Source: Lysobacterales bacterium (GTDB lineage Bacteria > Pseudomonadota > Gammaproteobacteria > Xanthomonadales > Rhodanobacteraceae). Taken from it: 64,000 bases of DNA. The position numbers and the translations under genes are program-made. A model generated the notes under the pieces. The model saw nothing but the letters and a program-made list of their open reading frames with translations, made no database searches and was not told where the DNA came from. The stretch is taken from NCBI GenBank assembly GCA_015655335.1, contig JAATFF010000137.1, forward strand, positions 1 through 64,000. The letters run 5' to 3'. Every line of letters starts with the position of its first letter. The stretch's first letter is position 1. Shown in pieces: positions 51,923 to 62,530 of this stretch.

Positions 51923-54720
51923 CGCGTCGTCGACACACATTTCATGGGGCAGTCTCAGCGCCTAAACATGGTGTGTGCCGCCAGATTTTGCTTTGCGTCG
52001 GAATTGCCGCCGCACTGAGCAGCTGGACAATCGCTTCCGCTGCTCCCGCTGCCGCACCGGCCGACGCATCCGCGCCAGCCGCCAACGGTGCGGATGCAAG
52101 CGCCAACGGCGGCTATGCCGATTTCGATCGTAGCCTGCTCGCCGGTTCCGGACAGAACACCACGGACCTATCCCGCTTCGAGCACGGCAATCCCGTGCTT
52201 CCGGGCAGCTACAACGCGGATATCTACCTCAACGATATCTGGGTTGGCCGCAACGACATACGTTTCGCTGCCACTGCCGCAAATGTCAGCGCCACACCTT
52301 GCATTGACCGCAGGTTGCTCGATCAATTGGGCTTGCATCCAGCGAAACTGTCTGCCGAGACCCTTGCAAGCCTGAGCGATCCGAAGACCTGCGTGAGCAT
52401 AGGCAGCCTGATTCCCGGCGCGGCCATGACGTTCGAGATGTCGCAACTGCGCATCGACGTTAGCGTGCCACAGGCTTCCATGGGCCAGATGGCGCGTGGT
52501 TACGTGAATCCGGAATATTGGGATGCCGGCGTGCCGGCAGCGCTGCTGAACTACAACTTCAACAGCTACCGCAGCAGCACTCAGGGCCAAGCGCAGACCA
52601 CCTCGTATCTGGGACTGAACGCTGGCCTCAATCTCGGCCCCTGGCATTTCCGCGAAGACGCCACCGTCAACTGGCAATCGGCGGTTGCCGGTACGCCGGC
52701 GCGCAGCCAGTGGCAAAACATCGACACCTACATACAGCGTGACCTGTCTTCGCTGCGCGCGACGTTGACGATCGGCGACAGCTTTACGGATGGCGCCGTC
52801 TTCGACAGTTACGGTATCCGCGGCGTACAGCTCGGTACCGACGATCGCATGCTGCCGCAGTCGCTGCAGGGCTACGCGCCAGTCGTGCATGGCGTAGCTC
52901 AGACGAATGCCAAGATCACCGTGCGGCAGAACAACGTGGTGATCTATGAAACCACCGTGGCGCCCGGCCCGTTCACGCTCAATGACCTCTACCCCACCGG
53001 CTATGGCGGCAACCTGCAGGTGACGGTGACGGAAGCAGACGGTCGCGTCAGCACCTTCGCCGTGCCGTATGCCTCGGTGGCGCAACTGTTGCGCCCCGGC
53101 ATTACCCGCTTCGACATCGCCGTCGGCGAACTGCGCGACGCATCGATCCATGATAAGCCTGCTGTGTTGCAAGCTACCGTACAGCACGGCTTCAACAATT
53201 TGCTGACGGGATATGCCGGCATCGCGGGCTCGCAAGGCTATGGCGCGCTGCTGGCGGGTGCCGCGATCAATACGCGCTATGGCGCATTCGCGATGGACAT
53301 CACCCAGGCCAACGCCCACATTCCGGGTTACGCGACGCAGTCGGGCCAGAGTGTGCGTTTGACCTATAGCAAGATTCTCCCGTCGACAGGAACGACGCTG
53401 TCCGTCGCTACGTATCGCTATTCTACCGGCGGTTTTCTCAGCCTGACCCAGGCCGAGCAAGCCCGCGACTATGCGCGCCAGGGCGTCAATGCCTTCAACA
53501 TCGTGCCGCAGCAGGTCGTGCCGACGATCGATGGCGTACCGGTGCAGAGCCTATTGACGCCCGCCCAGCAAGCCGCGCTTACGGGAAGCGCGTTCACCAA
53601 CAATCCGATCATCTCCGCCACCGGAGTGGAACGGCAGCGCAGCAATTTCACGCTCTCGCTCAGCCAGCCTCTGGGACGCAACGGCGGCTCGATTTACGCC
53701 AATGTATCTGCTAGCGACTACTGGAACCGCCGCGGCAACGACACGCAATTCCAGGTCGGCTACAACAACCATTTCCACCAGCTCAGCTACAGCCTCTCCG
53801 CCACACGCTCGGTGGATCCGCTGGGCCACTATGACAACGAATACTTCGTGAGCTTCACGTTGCCGTTGGGTCACAGCGCGCATTCACCGAACTTCACGCT
53901 GAACATCGGCCATGACCAGCAAAGCGGCGCGCAAGATCAAGCGATGCTCAACGGCACGCTGGGCAGCGATAGCCAGTTCGACTACACCGTCGCAGGAACG
54001 CACAACGGCGATGGCGGCGGCAACGCCGGTTCGGTGAGCGTGGGTTACCGCAGTCCGTATGCGGTATTCAATGCCAGCTACGGCGATGGCAGCGGTTATT
54101 CGCAGGCCTCGGTGAACGCGAGCGGCTCTGTGATTGCGCACCCGGGTGGTGTCACGTTCGGTCAGCCGCTCGGCGACACAGTGGGTATCGTGTATCTGCC
54201 GGGCGCCGCCGGTGCGCACCTGGACAATGCTCCCGGGGCACGCGTGGACCGCTTCGGCTATGCGGTGGTGCCGTACCTGACGCCTTACCAGCTCAATACC
54301 ATCCAGATCGATCCGAAAGGATTGCCGCTGGACGTGCAACTCGATGCCACCAGTGCACAAGTCGTGCCCTATGCTGGCGCGGTAGTGATGCTGAAGTTCA
54401 AGACCGAAAGCGGCCGCACACTCATTGTCCGTGGGCGCTTCCAGGATGGCCAGGCGTTGCCGTTCGGTGCTGAGGTGTTCAACGAGAAAGGGATCTCGTT
54501 GGGTGTGGTCGGTCAGGCGGGACAAATTCTCGTCCGCGGCGTCAATCAGAGCGGCGAGCTGACGGTGCGCTGGCAGCAGGACAATGGAATAGGCCAGTCT
54601 TGCTCGTTCCCCTACCAATTGGCCCCGCAAGCCAAGGGCAAGCATGCGACAACCTATGAACAGATCGACGCCGTCTGCAAGCCCATCAACACCGTAGCGT
54701 CTGTCGGGGGAAATTCATGA
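51919..54720 (+). CDS. Outer membrane fimbrial usher (PapC/FimD-like)
   Basis: The 933-aa usher has a signal peptide, an Ala/Pro-rich stretch of about 30 residues, and then the N-terminal chaperone-binding domain (LSRFEHGNPVLPGSYNADIYLN), a beta-barrel with plug segment, and C-terminal domains with the Cys pair near the end (GQSCSF and DAVCKP). The extra Ala/Pro-rich part before the mature N-domain is unusual. It starts with GTG overlapping the chaperone stop and ends in ATGA overlap with the tip subunit. Confidence 0.95.
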   Translation: MTRRRHTFHGAVSAPKHGVCRQILLCVGIAAALSSWTIASAAPAAAPADASAPAANGADASANGGYADFDRSLLAGSGQNTTDLSRFEHGNPVLPGSYNADIYLNDIWVGRNDIRFAATAANVSATPCIDRRLLDQLGLHPAKLSAETLASLSDPKTCVSIGSLIPGAAMTFEMSQLRIDVSVPQASMGQMARGYVNPEYWDAGVPAALLNYNFNSYRSSTQGQAQTTSYLGLNAGLNLGPWHFREDATVNWQSAVAGTPARSQWQNIDTYIQRDLSSLRATLTIGDSFTDGAVFDSYGIRGVQLGTDDRMLPQSLQGYAPVVHGVAQTNAKITVRQNNVVIYETTVAPGPFTLNDLYPTGYGGNLQVTVTEADGRVSTFAVPYASVAQLLRPGITRFDIAVGELRDASIHDKPAVLQATVQHGFNNLLTGYAGIAGSQGYGALLAGAAINTRYGAFAMDITQANAHIPGYATQSGQSVRLTYSKILPSTGTTLSVATYRYSTGGFLSLTQAEQARDYARQGVNAFNIVPQQVVPTIDGVPVQSLLTPAQQAALTGSAFTNNPIISATGVERQRSNFTLSLSQPLGRNGGSIYANVSASDYWNRRGNDTQFQVGYNNHFHQLSYSLSATRSVDPLGHYDNEYFVSFTLPLGHSAHSPNFTLNIGHDQQSGAQDQAMLNGTLGSDSQFDYTVAGTHNGDGGGNAGSVSVGYRSPYAVFNASYGDGSGYSQASVNASGSVIAHPGGVTFGQPLGDTVGIVYLPGAAGAHLDNAPGARVDRFGYAVVPYLTPYQLNTIQIDPKGLPLDVQLDATSAQVVPYAGAVVMLKFKTESGRTLIVRGRFQDGQALPFGAEVFNEKGISLGVVGQAGQILVRGVNQSGELTVRWQQDNGIGQSCSFPYQLAPQAKGKHATTYEQIDAVCKPINTVASVGGNS

Positions 54721-55754
54721 ATGCTCGCCGTCTCTCACAGAAATGGGCACTAGGTTGCCTCGCAGTGCTGATTGGTGCGCTTGGCGTGACCTCGCGGGCA
54801 CACGCAGCAACATCTGTCGCCTGCAAGTCGTCTGCCGTCACTCTAAGCATTCCTACCCCAATAACGATCTCGTCCAGTGTCCAAAATGGCCCCATAGGTT
54901 CGGCAGGACAAGCGCAGGTCTTGATTACTTGTCAAAAAAGCGCACTCGACGGCAGCCCTTCCAATACCACCATTCAAGCAAATATCAGCGCAATCACATC
55001 CGTTCTCAACAGCAATCAGGCTTTCTTCGCCAGCGGCATCAACGGCATCAGTGTTGAACTTACTGCGGTGAGTCCCGCATCGAACGGCCAACCAGTGCCC
55101 CCGTCGGGCTCTATAGACAGTCCGGGTTTGGGGAACGGCACCAGAGCGTTGGTCACGGTTTTCAACCCGAGCAACAGTTCCAGCGTTAGCGTGACGTTGA
55201 CGTTCAATGCTCAGCTCTATGTGACCGGCACCGTCACGGGAGGGGGCACGACTACGCTAACCAGACTCATCACGAGCTTTGAGAACTACACGTTTGGCTC
55301 CACAGACAGTAGTACGACTTACGGCTCGTTAAACCTAAATAAGGTCGTCGTGAATCGGTCCTCCTGCCAAGGTAGCAGCCCGACCGTTGCTCTGCCTCCG
55401 GTTCTTACCTCCGCGCTGAGCACTGCTGGCGCCACGGCGGGTACGACACCTTTCTCACTCAGTATCACGGGATGTCCGACAGGCACCCAGCTCGCGATTT
55501 CGTTTTCCAGTGTCCAGGACGGCAGCGCCACCACCGTGGCACAGTCGACAGGGTCCGCGTCCAATGTGGGCGTGCAGATGCTGAACAGCGCCAGGACCCC
55601 CGTGGACATCACCGGCACTCAGACGACAAACCTTGGCACAGTTTCCTCAGGTGGCAACCTGAGTGTTCCCTACTACGCGCAATACTATGCGACAGGGCAG
55701 GCCGGCATCGGGACTGTTTCAGCGGCAGTGACGTACACCTTGACCTATCCGTAA
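54717..55754 (+). CDS. Two-domain fimbrial tip subunit/adhesin
   Basis: The 345-aa protein has a signal peptide, an N-terminal domain with two Cys (VACKSSAV and ITCQKSA), and a C-terminal pilin domain close to the major subunit: SSCQGSSPTVALPPVLTSAL, TPFSLSITGCP, NVGVQMLNSA, YYAQYYATGQAGIGTVSAAV. This two-domain plan is that of FimH-like tip adhesins. The ligand is not predictable. It is last of the operon. Confidence 0.87.
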   Translation: MNARRLSQKWALGCLAVLIGALGVTSRAHAATSVACKSSAVTLSIPTPITISSSVQNGPIGSAGQAQVLITCQKSALDGSPSNTTIQANISAITSVLNSNQAFFASGINGISVELTAVSPASNGQPVPPSGSIDSPGLGNGTRALVTVFNPSNSSSVSVTLTFNAQLYVTGTVTGGGTTTLTRLITSFENYTFGSTDSSTTYGSLNLNKVVVNRSSCQGSSPTVALPPVLTSALSTAGATAGTTPFSLSITGCPTGTQLAISFSSVQDGSATTVAQSTGSASNVGVQMLNSARTPVDITGTQTTNLGTVSSGGNLSVPYYAQYYATGQAGIGTVSAAVTYTLTYP

Positions 55755-55833
55755 TTCCATCCGCTACTGCCAGCAACGAAACGTAGGCCATAACTGCTAC
55801 GCGAACTGAAACAGCAACGCCCAAATAAAGCTC

Positions 55834-55862
55834 AAGCTATTCGTTTTATTTGCCGATAGCTT
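55834..55862. other. Hairpin between convergent fimbrial genes
   Basis: AAGCTAT/ATAGCTT form a 7-bp stem over a 15-nt AT-rich loop (contains TTTTATTT). It lies between the tip-subunit stop and the convergent 55870 gene; a weak terminator at best. Confidence 0.4.
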
Positions 55863-55869
55863 TCAAGTG

Positions 55870-56259
55870 TCACTCATATGTTTGGGTGACCAATACCGGA
55901 TCGGCACTGCTGGGCTGAGCGGCACGAACGTAGCTGGCAAAGTACTTGAGTACTTGATCGGGTTCCGAGTTGGACAGGTGCACAACGCCGACGTTGTAAA
56001 TCCGCGATCTATTGACCATCGCCGGATTCGTGCTGGAACAGGTTCGCTGATACGACGGTTGCGCGCCTGCGGCACTTGTGACCGCTCTTAGAAGTTCCAA
56101 TTCGGCAGCAATACTGCAGGTCGGTTCGACGACTGCGCCCACGAACGTAATCGTTCCGCCTTCGATCGTTCCATTGCCACCTGCCTTCACGGCAAATGAC
56201 GCGCACATCATCGCGACCGAACAACCTGCCAAAACAAACCAACGCTGCCCACGCATCAT
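55870..56259 (-). CDS. Lone fimbrial-like small secreted protein
   Basis: The 129-aa protein has a signal peptide (WFVLAGCSVAMMCASFAVKA), then GTIEGGTITFVGAVVEPTCSI, the usual N-terminal strand and first Cys of chaperone–usher pilins, and a second Cys in YQRTCSS. The C-terminal half is shorter than in the major subunit, with an end LVTQTYE. It may be a minor subunit or a pilin-derived regulator. GGAGG lies 5 nt before the ATG at 56259. It is convergent to the fimbrial operon, with a CRP-like site about 100 bp upstream. Confidence 0.78.
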   Translation of the reverse strand: MMRGQRWFVLAGCSVAMMCASFAVKAGGNGTIEGGTITFVGAVVEPTCSIAAELELLRAVTSAAGAQPSYQRTCSSTNPAMVNRSRIYNVGVVHLSNSEPDQVLKYFASYVRAAQPSSADPVLVTQTYE

Positions 56260-56701
56260 GCTGCCCTCCACCGGCACCCACGCGTATGGCGGGCACCTGT
56301 AAGCACCATCGGCCGCTGTGCACCGGGCTTAAGAGGCTCTCTCCACTGATGTCACGAAAATGCGAAGTGCGTCACATTCTCTACGTGATCGGGCCGTCAA
56401 AAGATTTGCGCACGTCAGCTTTGGCGGCATTTGTGTGGACTGCGTGAATTCCTCGTGAAACAAACAGTTACTGGCACATTTGCGCCGTTGGAACCAGCGT
56501 TGGTTATTCGTCGCGATCAACCTGGAACGTGTCCGCACTCCACCTCGGCTCAAGGGCAGTTGAACCGTCGAAAGAGAACGTCTTTAACGCCAACGCGTCA
56601 TGGCTATGACACTCGTGCGGAACTGTCATGTTTCGCACTTTCCATATCGGCAAAAAATCGACGCGCTTTAGGCTTGATGCAATACGTTGATGCGCTGGCG
56701 C
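56260..56701. other. Intergenic region, 442 bp
   Basis: Apart from the CRP-like site at 56361-56376, no gene, strong hairpin or clear promoter was found. Base composition is less GC-rich than neighbouring genes. Short open frames here have no family resemblance. Confidence 0.55.
56361..56376. promoter_or_regulatory. CRP/Clp-like site upstream of the lone fimbrial-like gene
   Basis: TGCGA-AGTGCG-TCACA matches TGTGA-N6-TCACA at 9 of 10 positions. It is centred about 110 bp before the 56259 start. Together with 50395-50410 it suggests shared control of both fimbrial units; this is inference. Confidence 0.5.
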
Positions 56702-57448
56702 TCAGCGAGATGAGATGTACTTCTCGCGTCGAATCTGCGGAATCGGCAAGCCGAATTCCTTCAAGGCATTGAACGCCGCATCCACCATATTGGGATTGCC
56801 GCACAGATAAGCGATATCGCGTTCTGCTGCGGGCGCCAGCTCGGCCAGCACATGTTGCACATGGCCTGGGCGATCGCCCGAACGCGGCACGACACGCGGC
56901 TGGCGGCTAAGGCATCCGTGGAAGGTGAAGCCGGGATGGGTCTGGGCGAATACTTCGAATTCCTCACCGTAGAGCAATTCCGCTTCATTGCGCGCGCCGT
57001 ACAACAGCACGACCTCGCGTTCGCCCTGCGCCAGCAGTTTTTCGAATTGCGGGAGCATGGCGCGATACGGTGTCACGCCCGTGCCGGTGGCCAGCAACAG
57101 GTAGCGCGGATGCTTATCGGTGTCCTGCAGGCAGAAACGCCCGTAGGGGCCGCTCGCCTCGATCGTTCCACCGAGTTCCAAACCGCCCAGCAGCTTGGTC
57201 GCCGCGCCGCCGTCCACGTAGCTCACCGCGATCTCGATGCGCTGCACGGGCGAGCTGCCATCGCCCACGGTCGCCACCGAATAGCTGCGCTTGGTGGCCG
57301 TTCCGTCGTCGTAATGGAAGTGGATCTGCAGGAATTGGCCCGGAATAAACGCCAAGGGCAGCCCGTCGGCACGCTCGAAGACAAGGTGCCGCACGGAGGG
57401 CGCCAACATGCGGCTATCGGCGAGACGTAGGGTGAAGTGTTCGGCCAT
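56702..57448 (-). CDS. fpr: Ferredoxin/flavodoxin–NADP+ reductase
   Basis: A 248-aa FAD enzyme moving electrons between NADPH and ferredoxin or flavodoxin. Motifs are KRSYSVATV (FAD, like RxYS), YGRFCL, LLLATGTGVTPYRAML (NADP-binding), and IAYLCGNPNMVDAAF, ending in REKYISSR. It is single and divergent from the ABC transporter genes at 57542. Such an enzyme could supply electrons to a diiron or radical SAM enzyme, but no direct link is visible. Confidence 0.93.
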   Translation of the reverse strand: MAEHFTLRLADSRMLAPSVRHLVFERADGLPLAFIPGQFLQIHFHYDDGTATKRSYSVATVGDGSSPVQRIEIAVSYVDGGAATKLLGGLELGGTIEASGPYGRFCLQDTDKHPRYLLLATGTGVTPYRAMLPQFEKLLAQGEREVVLLYGARNEAELLYGEEFEVFAQTHPGFTFHGCLSRQPRVVPRSGDRPGHVQHVLAELAPAAERDIAYLCGNPNMVDAAFNALKEFGLPIPQIRREKYISSR

Positions 57449-57508
57449 GCGGGTATCCGGGAAACAGTGAGTGCGCCCGGCCGAACCGGTCGTCGGGACA
57501 AGGCCCGC

Positions 57509-57514
57509 TATAAT
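57509..57514 (+). promoter_or_regulatory. Consensus -10 box of the ABC-2 operon
   Basis: TATAAT lies 28 bp before the ATG at 57542. No good -35 hexamer is at the usual spacing, so the promoter may be activator-dependent or of the extended type. Confidence 0.55.
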
Positions 57515-57541
57515 AGAGGGCTAGCCCCTATGGTGCAGCCC

Positions 57542-58492
57542 ATGTCTTCTACCCCCGCGCTTGTCGTCGATAATTTGCGCAAAACCTACGGAAACGGCGT
57601 CCAGGCGCTCAAAGGCATCAGCCTTACCGTGCAACCTGGCGATTTTTTTGCCCTGCTTGGCCCCAACGGTGCCGGCAAATCCACGTTGATCGGCATTCTC
57701 TCCTCGCTGGTCAATTCCACGAGCGGCGACGCCGAGATCTTCGGCGTATCGGTCAACAAACGCCGCAACGAGGCGATGAAGCTGATCGGCCTGGTTCCCC
57801 AGGAACTCAACTTCAACCAATTCGAGCGCCCCTTCGACATCTGCGTGAACGAGGCCGGTTTTTATGGCATCCCGCGCAAGATCGCCGCCGAGCGCGCCGA
57901 GAAATACCTGAAGGAACTGCGCCTGTGGGATAAGGCCAAGGACCAGGCGCGCATGCTTTCCGGTGGCATGAAGCGCCGCCTGATGATCGCGCGCGCCATG
58001 ATGAACGAACCGCGCCTGCTAATCCTGGATGAGCCGACCGCCGGTGTGGATATCGAGATCCGCCGCTCGATGTGGCAGTTCATCAGCGGCATCAACGCCG
58101 CCGGCACCACGGTGATACTCACCACGCATTACCTGGAAGAAGCCGAACAGCTGTGTCGCAACATCGCGATCATCGACCACGGCGCCATCGTGGAGAACAC
58201 CACGATGAAGCAGCTGCTATCCAAGCTGGACGTGGAAACGTTCGTGTTCGATGTGGATAACCTGCCCAATCAGCTGCCCGCTTTGCCTGGCATCATTTTC
58301 CGGCGTGTCGATGACCATACGCTGGAAGCGGAAATGCCGCGCACGCAAGCGCTCAATGCGTTGTTCGAGGTTTTCAGCAGCCATGGCATCAGCGTGACCT
58401 CGATGCGCAACAAAACCAACCGCCTTGAAGAGTTATTCGTACGCTTAGTGGAAAACGGTCGACAGGAAGCGGGCAAGGAGAAAGTGGCATGA
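57542..58492 (+). CDS. ABC-2 transporter ATPase
   Basis: A 316-aa ATPase with Walker A LLGPNGAGKST, signature MLSGGMKRRLMIARAM, Walker B LLILDEPTAGVD and switch His in TTHYLEEAEQLC, followed by about 90 residues of C-terminal extension as in drug or polysaccharide exporters (YadG/CcmA type). The ATG at 57542 is preferred; one at 57530 is possible. It overlaps the permease gene by ATGA. Confidence 0.93.
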   Translation: MSSTPALVVDNLRKTYGNGVQALKGISLTVQPGDFFALLGPNGAGKSTLIGILSSLVNSTSGDAEIFGVSVNKRRNEAMKLIGLVPQELNFNQFERPFDICVNEAGFYGIPRKIAAERAEKYLKELRLWDKAKDQARMLSGGMKRRLMIARAMMNEPRLLILDEPTAGVDIEIRRSMWQFISGINAAGTTVILTTHYLEEAEQLCRNIAIIDHGAIVENTTMKQLLSKLDVETFVFDVDNLPNQLPALPGIIFRRVDDHTLEAEMPRTQALNALFEVFSSHGISVTSMRNKTNRLEELFVRLVENGRQEAGKEKVA

Positions 58493-59268
58493 GTTATATG
58501 GCCGGCAACCTCGTCGCCCTACGCACCATCGTCCGCCGTGAAATCGTGCGAATCATGCGCATATGGACGCAGACGTTGATTCCACCCGCGATCACGATGA
58601 CGCTTTATTTCGTGATTTTCGGCAAGCTGATCGGCAGTCGCATCGGCACCATCCAGGGCGGCTTCAGCTATATGCAGTACATCGTGCCCGGCTTGGTGAT
58701 GATGAGCATCATCACCAACAGTTACGGCAATATCTCCAGCTCGTTTTTCGGCGCGAAGTTCCAGCGCTCGGTGGAAGAGATGCTGGTGTCACCGATGTCG
58801 AACTGGGTGATCCTGCTCGGGTATGTCACCGGCGCAGTGGCGCGCGGCCTGGTAGTGGGCTTGCTCGTGCTGCTGATCGCACTCGGCTTCACATCGCTGC
58901 ATGTCGCGCATCCGCTGATCACGCTGCTGTCGGTACTCTTTGGGGCCACGATCTTTTCGCTGGCGGGCTTCGTCAACGCTGTCTATGCGAAGAAGTTTGA
59001 CGATATCGCATTGGTGCCGACCTTCGTGCTTACTCCGCTTACCTATCTCGGTGGCGTGTTCTACTCGGTGACCATGCTCGGCGAACCGTGGCAGGCCATC
59101 TCGCGCATCAACCCTATCCTGTACATGGTCAATGCCTTCCGCTTCGGCGTGCTGGGCATCAGCGATGTGCAGATCGGTGTCGCTTTTGCGGTAATGATGG
59201 CGTTCGTAGTCGGGCTGTCGTGGCTCGCGCTGAATCTTCTCAAACGCGGCGTTGGGTTGCGTTCGTGA
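58489..59268 (+). CDS. ABC-2 transporter permease
   Basis: A 259-aa inner-membrane protein with six hydrophobic segments, of the YadH/NodJ type: RTIVRREIVRIMRIWTQTLI, then VIFGKLIGSRIG, SSSFFGAKFQRSVEEMLVSP, and FVLTPLTYLGGVFYSV. The exported substrate is unknown. It is co-translated with the ATPase. Confidence 0.92.
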   Translation: MSYMAGNLVALRTIVRREIVRIMRIWTQTLIPPAITMTLYFVIFGKLIGSRIGTIQGGFSYMQYIVPGLVMMSIITNSYGNISSSFFGAKFQRSVEEMLVSPMSNWVILLGYVTGAVARGLVVGLLVLLIALGFTSLHVAHPLITLLSVLFGATIFSLAGFVNAVYAKKFDDIALVPTFVLTPLTYLGGVFYSVTMLGEPWQAISRINPILYMVNAFRFGVLGISDVQIGVAFAVMMAFVVGLSWLALNLLKRGVGLRS

Positions 59269-59314
59269 TTTCTGGCTTTTTATGCCGGAATGACGATCGA
59301 ACCTAAGCAAACTC

Positions 59315-60034
59315 ATGCGCGTCAACAAATACATCAGCGAAGCTGGTCTGTGCTCACGCCGAGAGGCGGACGAGTTGCTGCTGGCCGGCCGCGTCACGAT
59401 CAATGGCGAAGTCGTCAGCACCGGCGCCAAAGCGCTGGAAGGCGATGAAGTTCGGGTGGATGGCGAAATCGTCCGCGCGCGTATTCTTGCCAGCACACCC
59501 GCAGCCAAGCGCGCCGTCTATATCGCACTGAACAAGCCGGTCGGCATCACATGCACCACCGATCAGAGCGTGGACGGCAACATCATCGACTTCGTCGATC
59601 ATCAGGAACGCATCTTTCCGATCGGACGGCTGGACAAGGATTCCGAAGGATTGATCCTGCTGACCAGCAACGGCGACATCGTCAACGAGATTCTGCGTGC
59701 GGAGAATCATCACGAGAAGGAATACCTCGTGGCGGTCAACAAGCCAGTCACGGACGAATTTCTCGCCGGCATGGCCAAAGGCGTCCGCATTCACCATCAG
59801 ATGACCAAGCCTTGTCGTACGCGCAAGATCGCCAAATTCGGCTTTGCTATCGTGCTGACGCAAGGCCTCAATCGGCAAATCCGTCTGATGGCCGCTGAGT
59901 TCGGTTATCGCGTCACGCAGCTTCGCCGCGTGCGCATCATCAACGTGAAGCTCGGCCATCTCAAGCCCGGGCAGTGGCGCAATCTCACCGACGCCGAATT
60001 GAAAAGCTTGCTACCCAACCGCACGCAGTGGTGA
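59315..60034 (+). CDS. rluF: 23S rRNA pseudouridine synthase RluF
   Basis: The 239-aa enzyme has an N-terminal S4 domain (RVNKYISEAGLCSRREADELLLAGRVTINGE) and the catalytic motif IGRLDKDSEGLILLTSNGD with the active Asp. NRQIRLMAAEFGY near the end is typical of the RluB/E/F group, and the sequence YIALNKPVGITCTTD fits RluF. It modifies U2604 in E. coli numbering. Confidence 0.9.
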   Translation: MRVNKYISEAGLCSRREADELLLAGRVTINGEVVSTGAKALEGDEVRVDGEIVRARILASTPAAKRAVYIALNKPVGITCTTDQSVDGNIIDFVDHQERIFPIGRLDKDSEGLILLTSNGDIVNEILRAENHHEKEYLVAVNKPVTDEFLAGMAKGVRIHHQMTKPCRTRKIAKFGFAIVLTQGLNRQIRLMAAEFGYRVTQLRRVRIINVKLGHLKPGQWRNLTDAELKSLLPNRTQW

Positions 60035-60053
60035 TTCGAACCACTGCGCTTTG
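60025..60053 (+). terminator. Terminator-like hairpin over the rluF stop
   Basis: The 8-bp stem GCAGTGGT/ACCACTGC (60025-60032 and 60040-60047) with a 7-nt loop is followed by GCTTTGTT. It includes the rluF stop codon and lies before the convergent MFS gene. Confidence 0.6.
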
Positions 60054-60063
60054 TTAGCGGCGT

Positions 60064-61685
<1,622 letters not shown>

Positions 61686-62390
61686 ATGGTGGCGCGAAAC
61701 ACCGACAAATCAGCTCTTCGTCCCCCGGGAGGCCGCTCCAGGCGTCCCATCGAGCCGCGTCGACCCGGCCGGCCGTCGGGCGCCGCAAGCGGACCGGAAC
61801 AACGCAATCGACTGCTCGACACTGCGCTGGTCCTGTTCGCCAAACACGGCATCGTCGACACACCACTTTCGGCCATCGCACGCGAAGCGGGCGTCACGCC
61901 GGCGATGCTGCATTATTACTTCAAGACGCGCGACCAACTGCTCGATGTCGTGATCGATGAACGCATTCAACCGCGTCGCATCGCCGTCGGCGAGATGTTC
62001 AAGATGGATGAAGGCGATCCTGTCACCGTCATCACGCGACTGGCGGAAAGGATGATGCAAACCGCAACCGAACAACCGTGGTTCCCGTCGCTGTGGATGC
62101 GTGAGGTATTCAGCGACAACGGCATATTGAGGCAACGCATCCTCAAGCGTTACGGAAAGCTCCATCATCAAGGGGCCATCGACTGCATCGCACACTGGCA
62201 AGCCCAGGGCCGTCTTAATCCGGATATAGAGCCCGCATTGGTGTTTATCTCCATCCTTGGCCTGACGATCATGCCGCTGATGGCCACTCAGACATGGCAG
62301 CGCGATCCCCTACGCACCCCGCTGGGACCGGCGGACATCGCTCGGCACGCCGTGGCAATACTCTCTTACGGCGTCAGTCCCAAACCCTGA
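61686..62390 (+). CDS. TetR-family transcriptional regulator
   Basis: A 234-aa regulator with the TetR HTH (RNRLLDTALVLFAKHGIVDTPLSAIAREAGVTPAMLHYYFKTRDQLLDVV, about residues 37-90) after a basic, Pro/Arg-rich N-terminal extension, and a C-terminal ligand domain. The ATG at 61686 has a poor ribosome site. It probably represses the divergent MFS pump and its own gene. Confidence 0.9.
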   Translation: MVARNTDKSALRPPGGRSRRPIEPRRPGRPSGAASGPEQRNRLLDTALVLFAKHGIVDTPLSAIAREAGVTPAMLHYYFKTRDQLLDVVIDERIQPRRIAVGEMFKMDEGDPVTVITRLAERMMQTATEQPWFPSLWMREVFSDNGILRQRILKRYGKLHHQGAIDCIAHWQAQGRLNPDIEPALVFISILGLTIMPLMATQTWQRDPLRTPLGPADIARHAVAILSYGVSPKP

Positions 62391-62530
62391 AATCATTTAC
62401 TCGACGCACGCCCGGCCAACCACGAAGGCGGCGGTTCGAGAGCTTCTGATGTATCGGCATCGATCCGGCTGGAATGACTACGACGGCTATGCGCCGCGCG
62501 CGCTCTTCATCATCGCCGGGCGCGCCGATC

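Noticed and set aside
57437..57541. N-terminal extension of the ABC-2 ATPase
   Set aside because: It would start upstream of the TATAAT promoter box and overlap the divergent reductase start; MSSTPALVV at 57542 fits the family.
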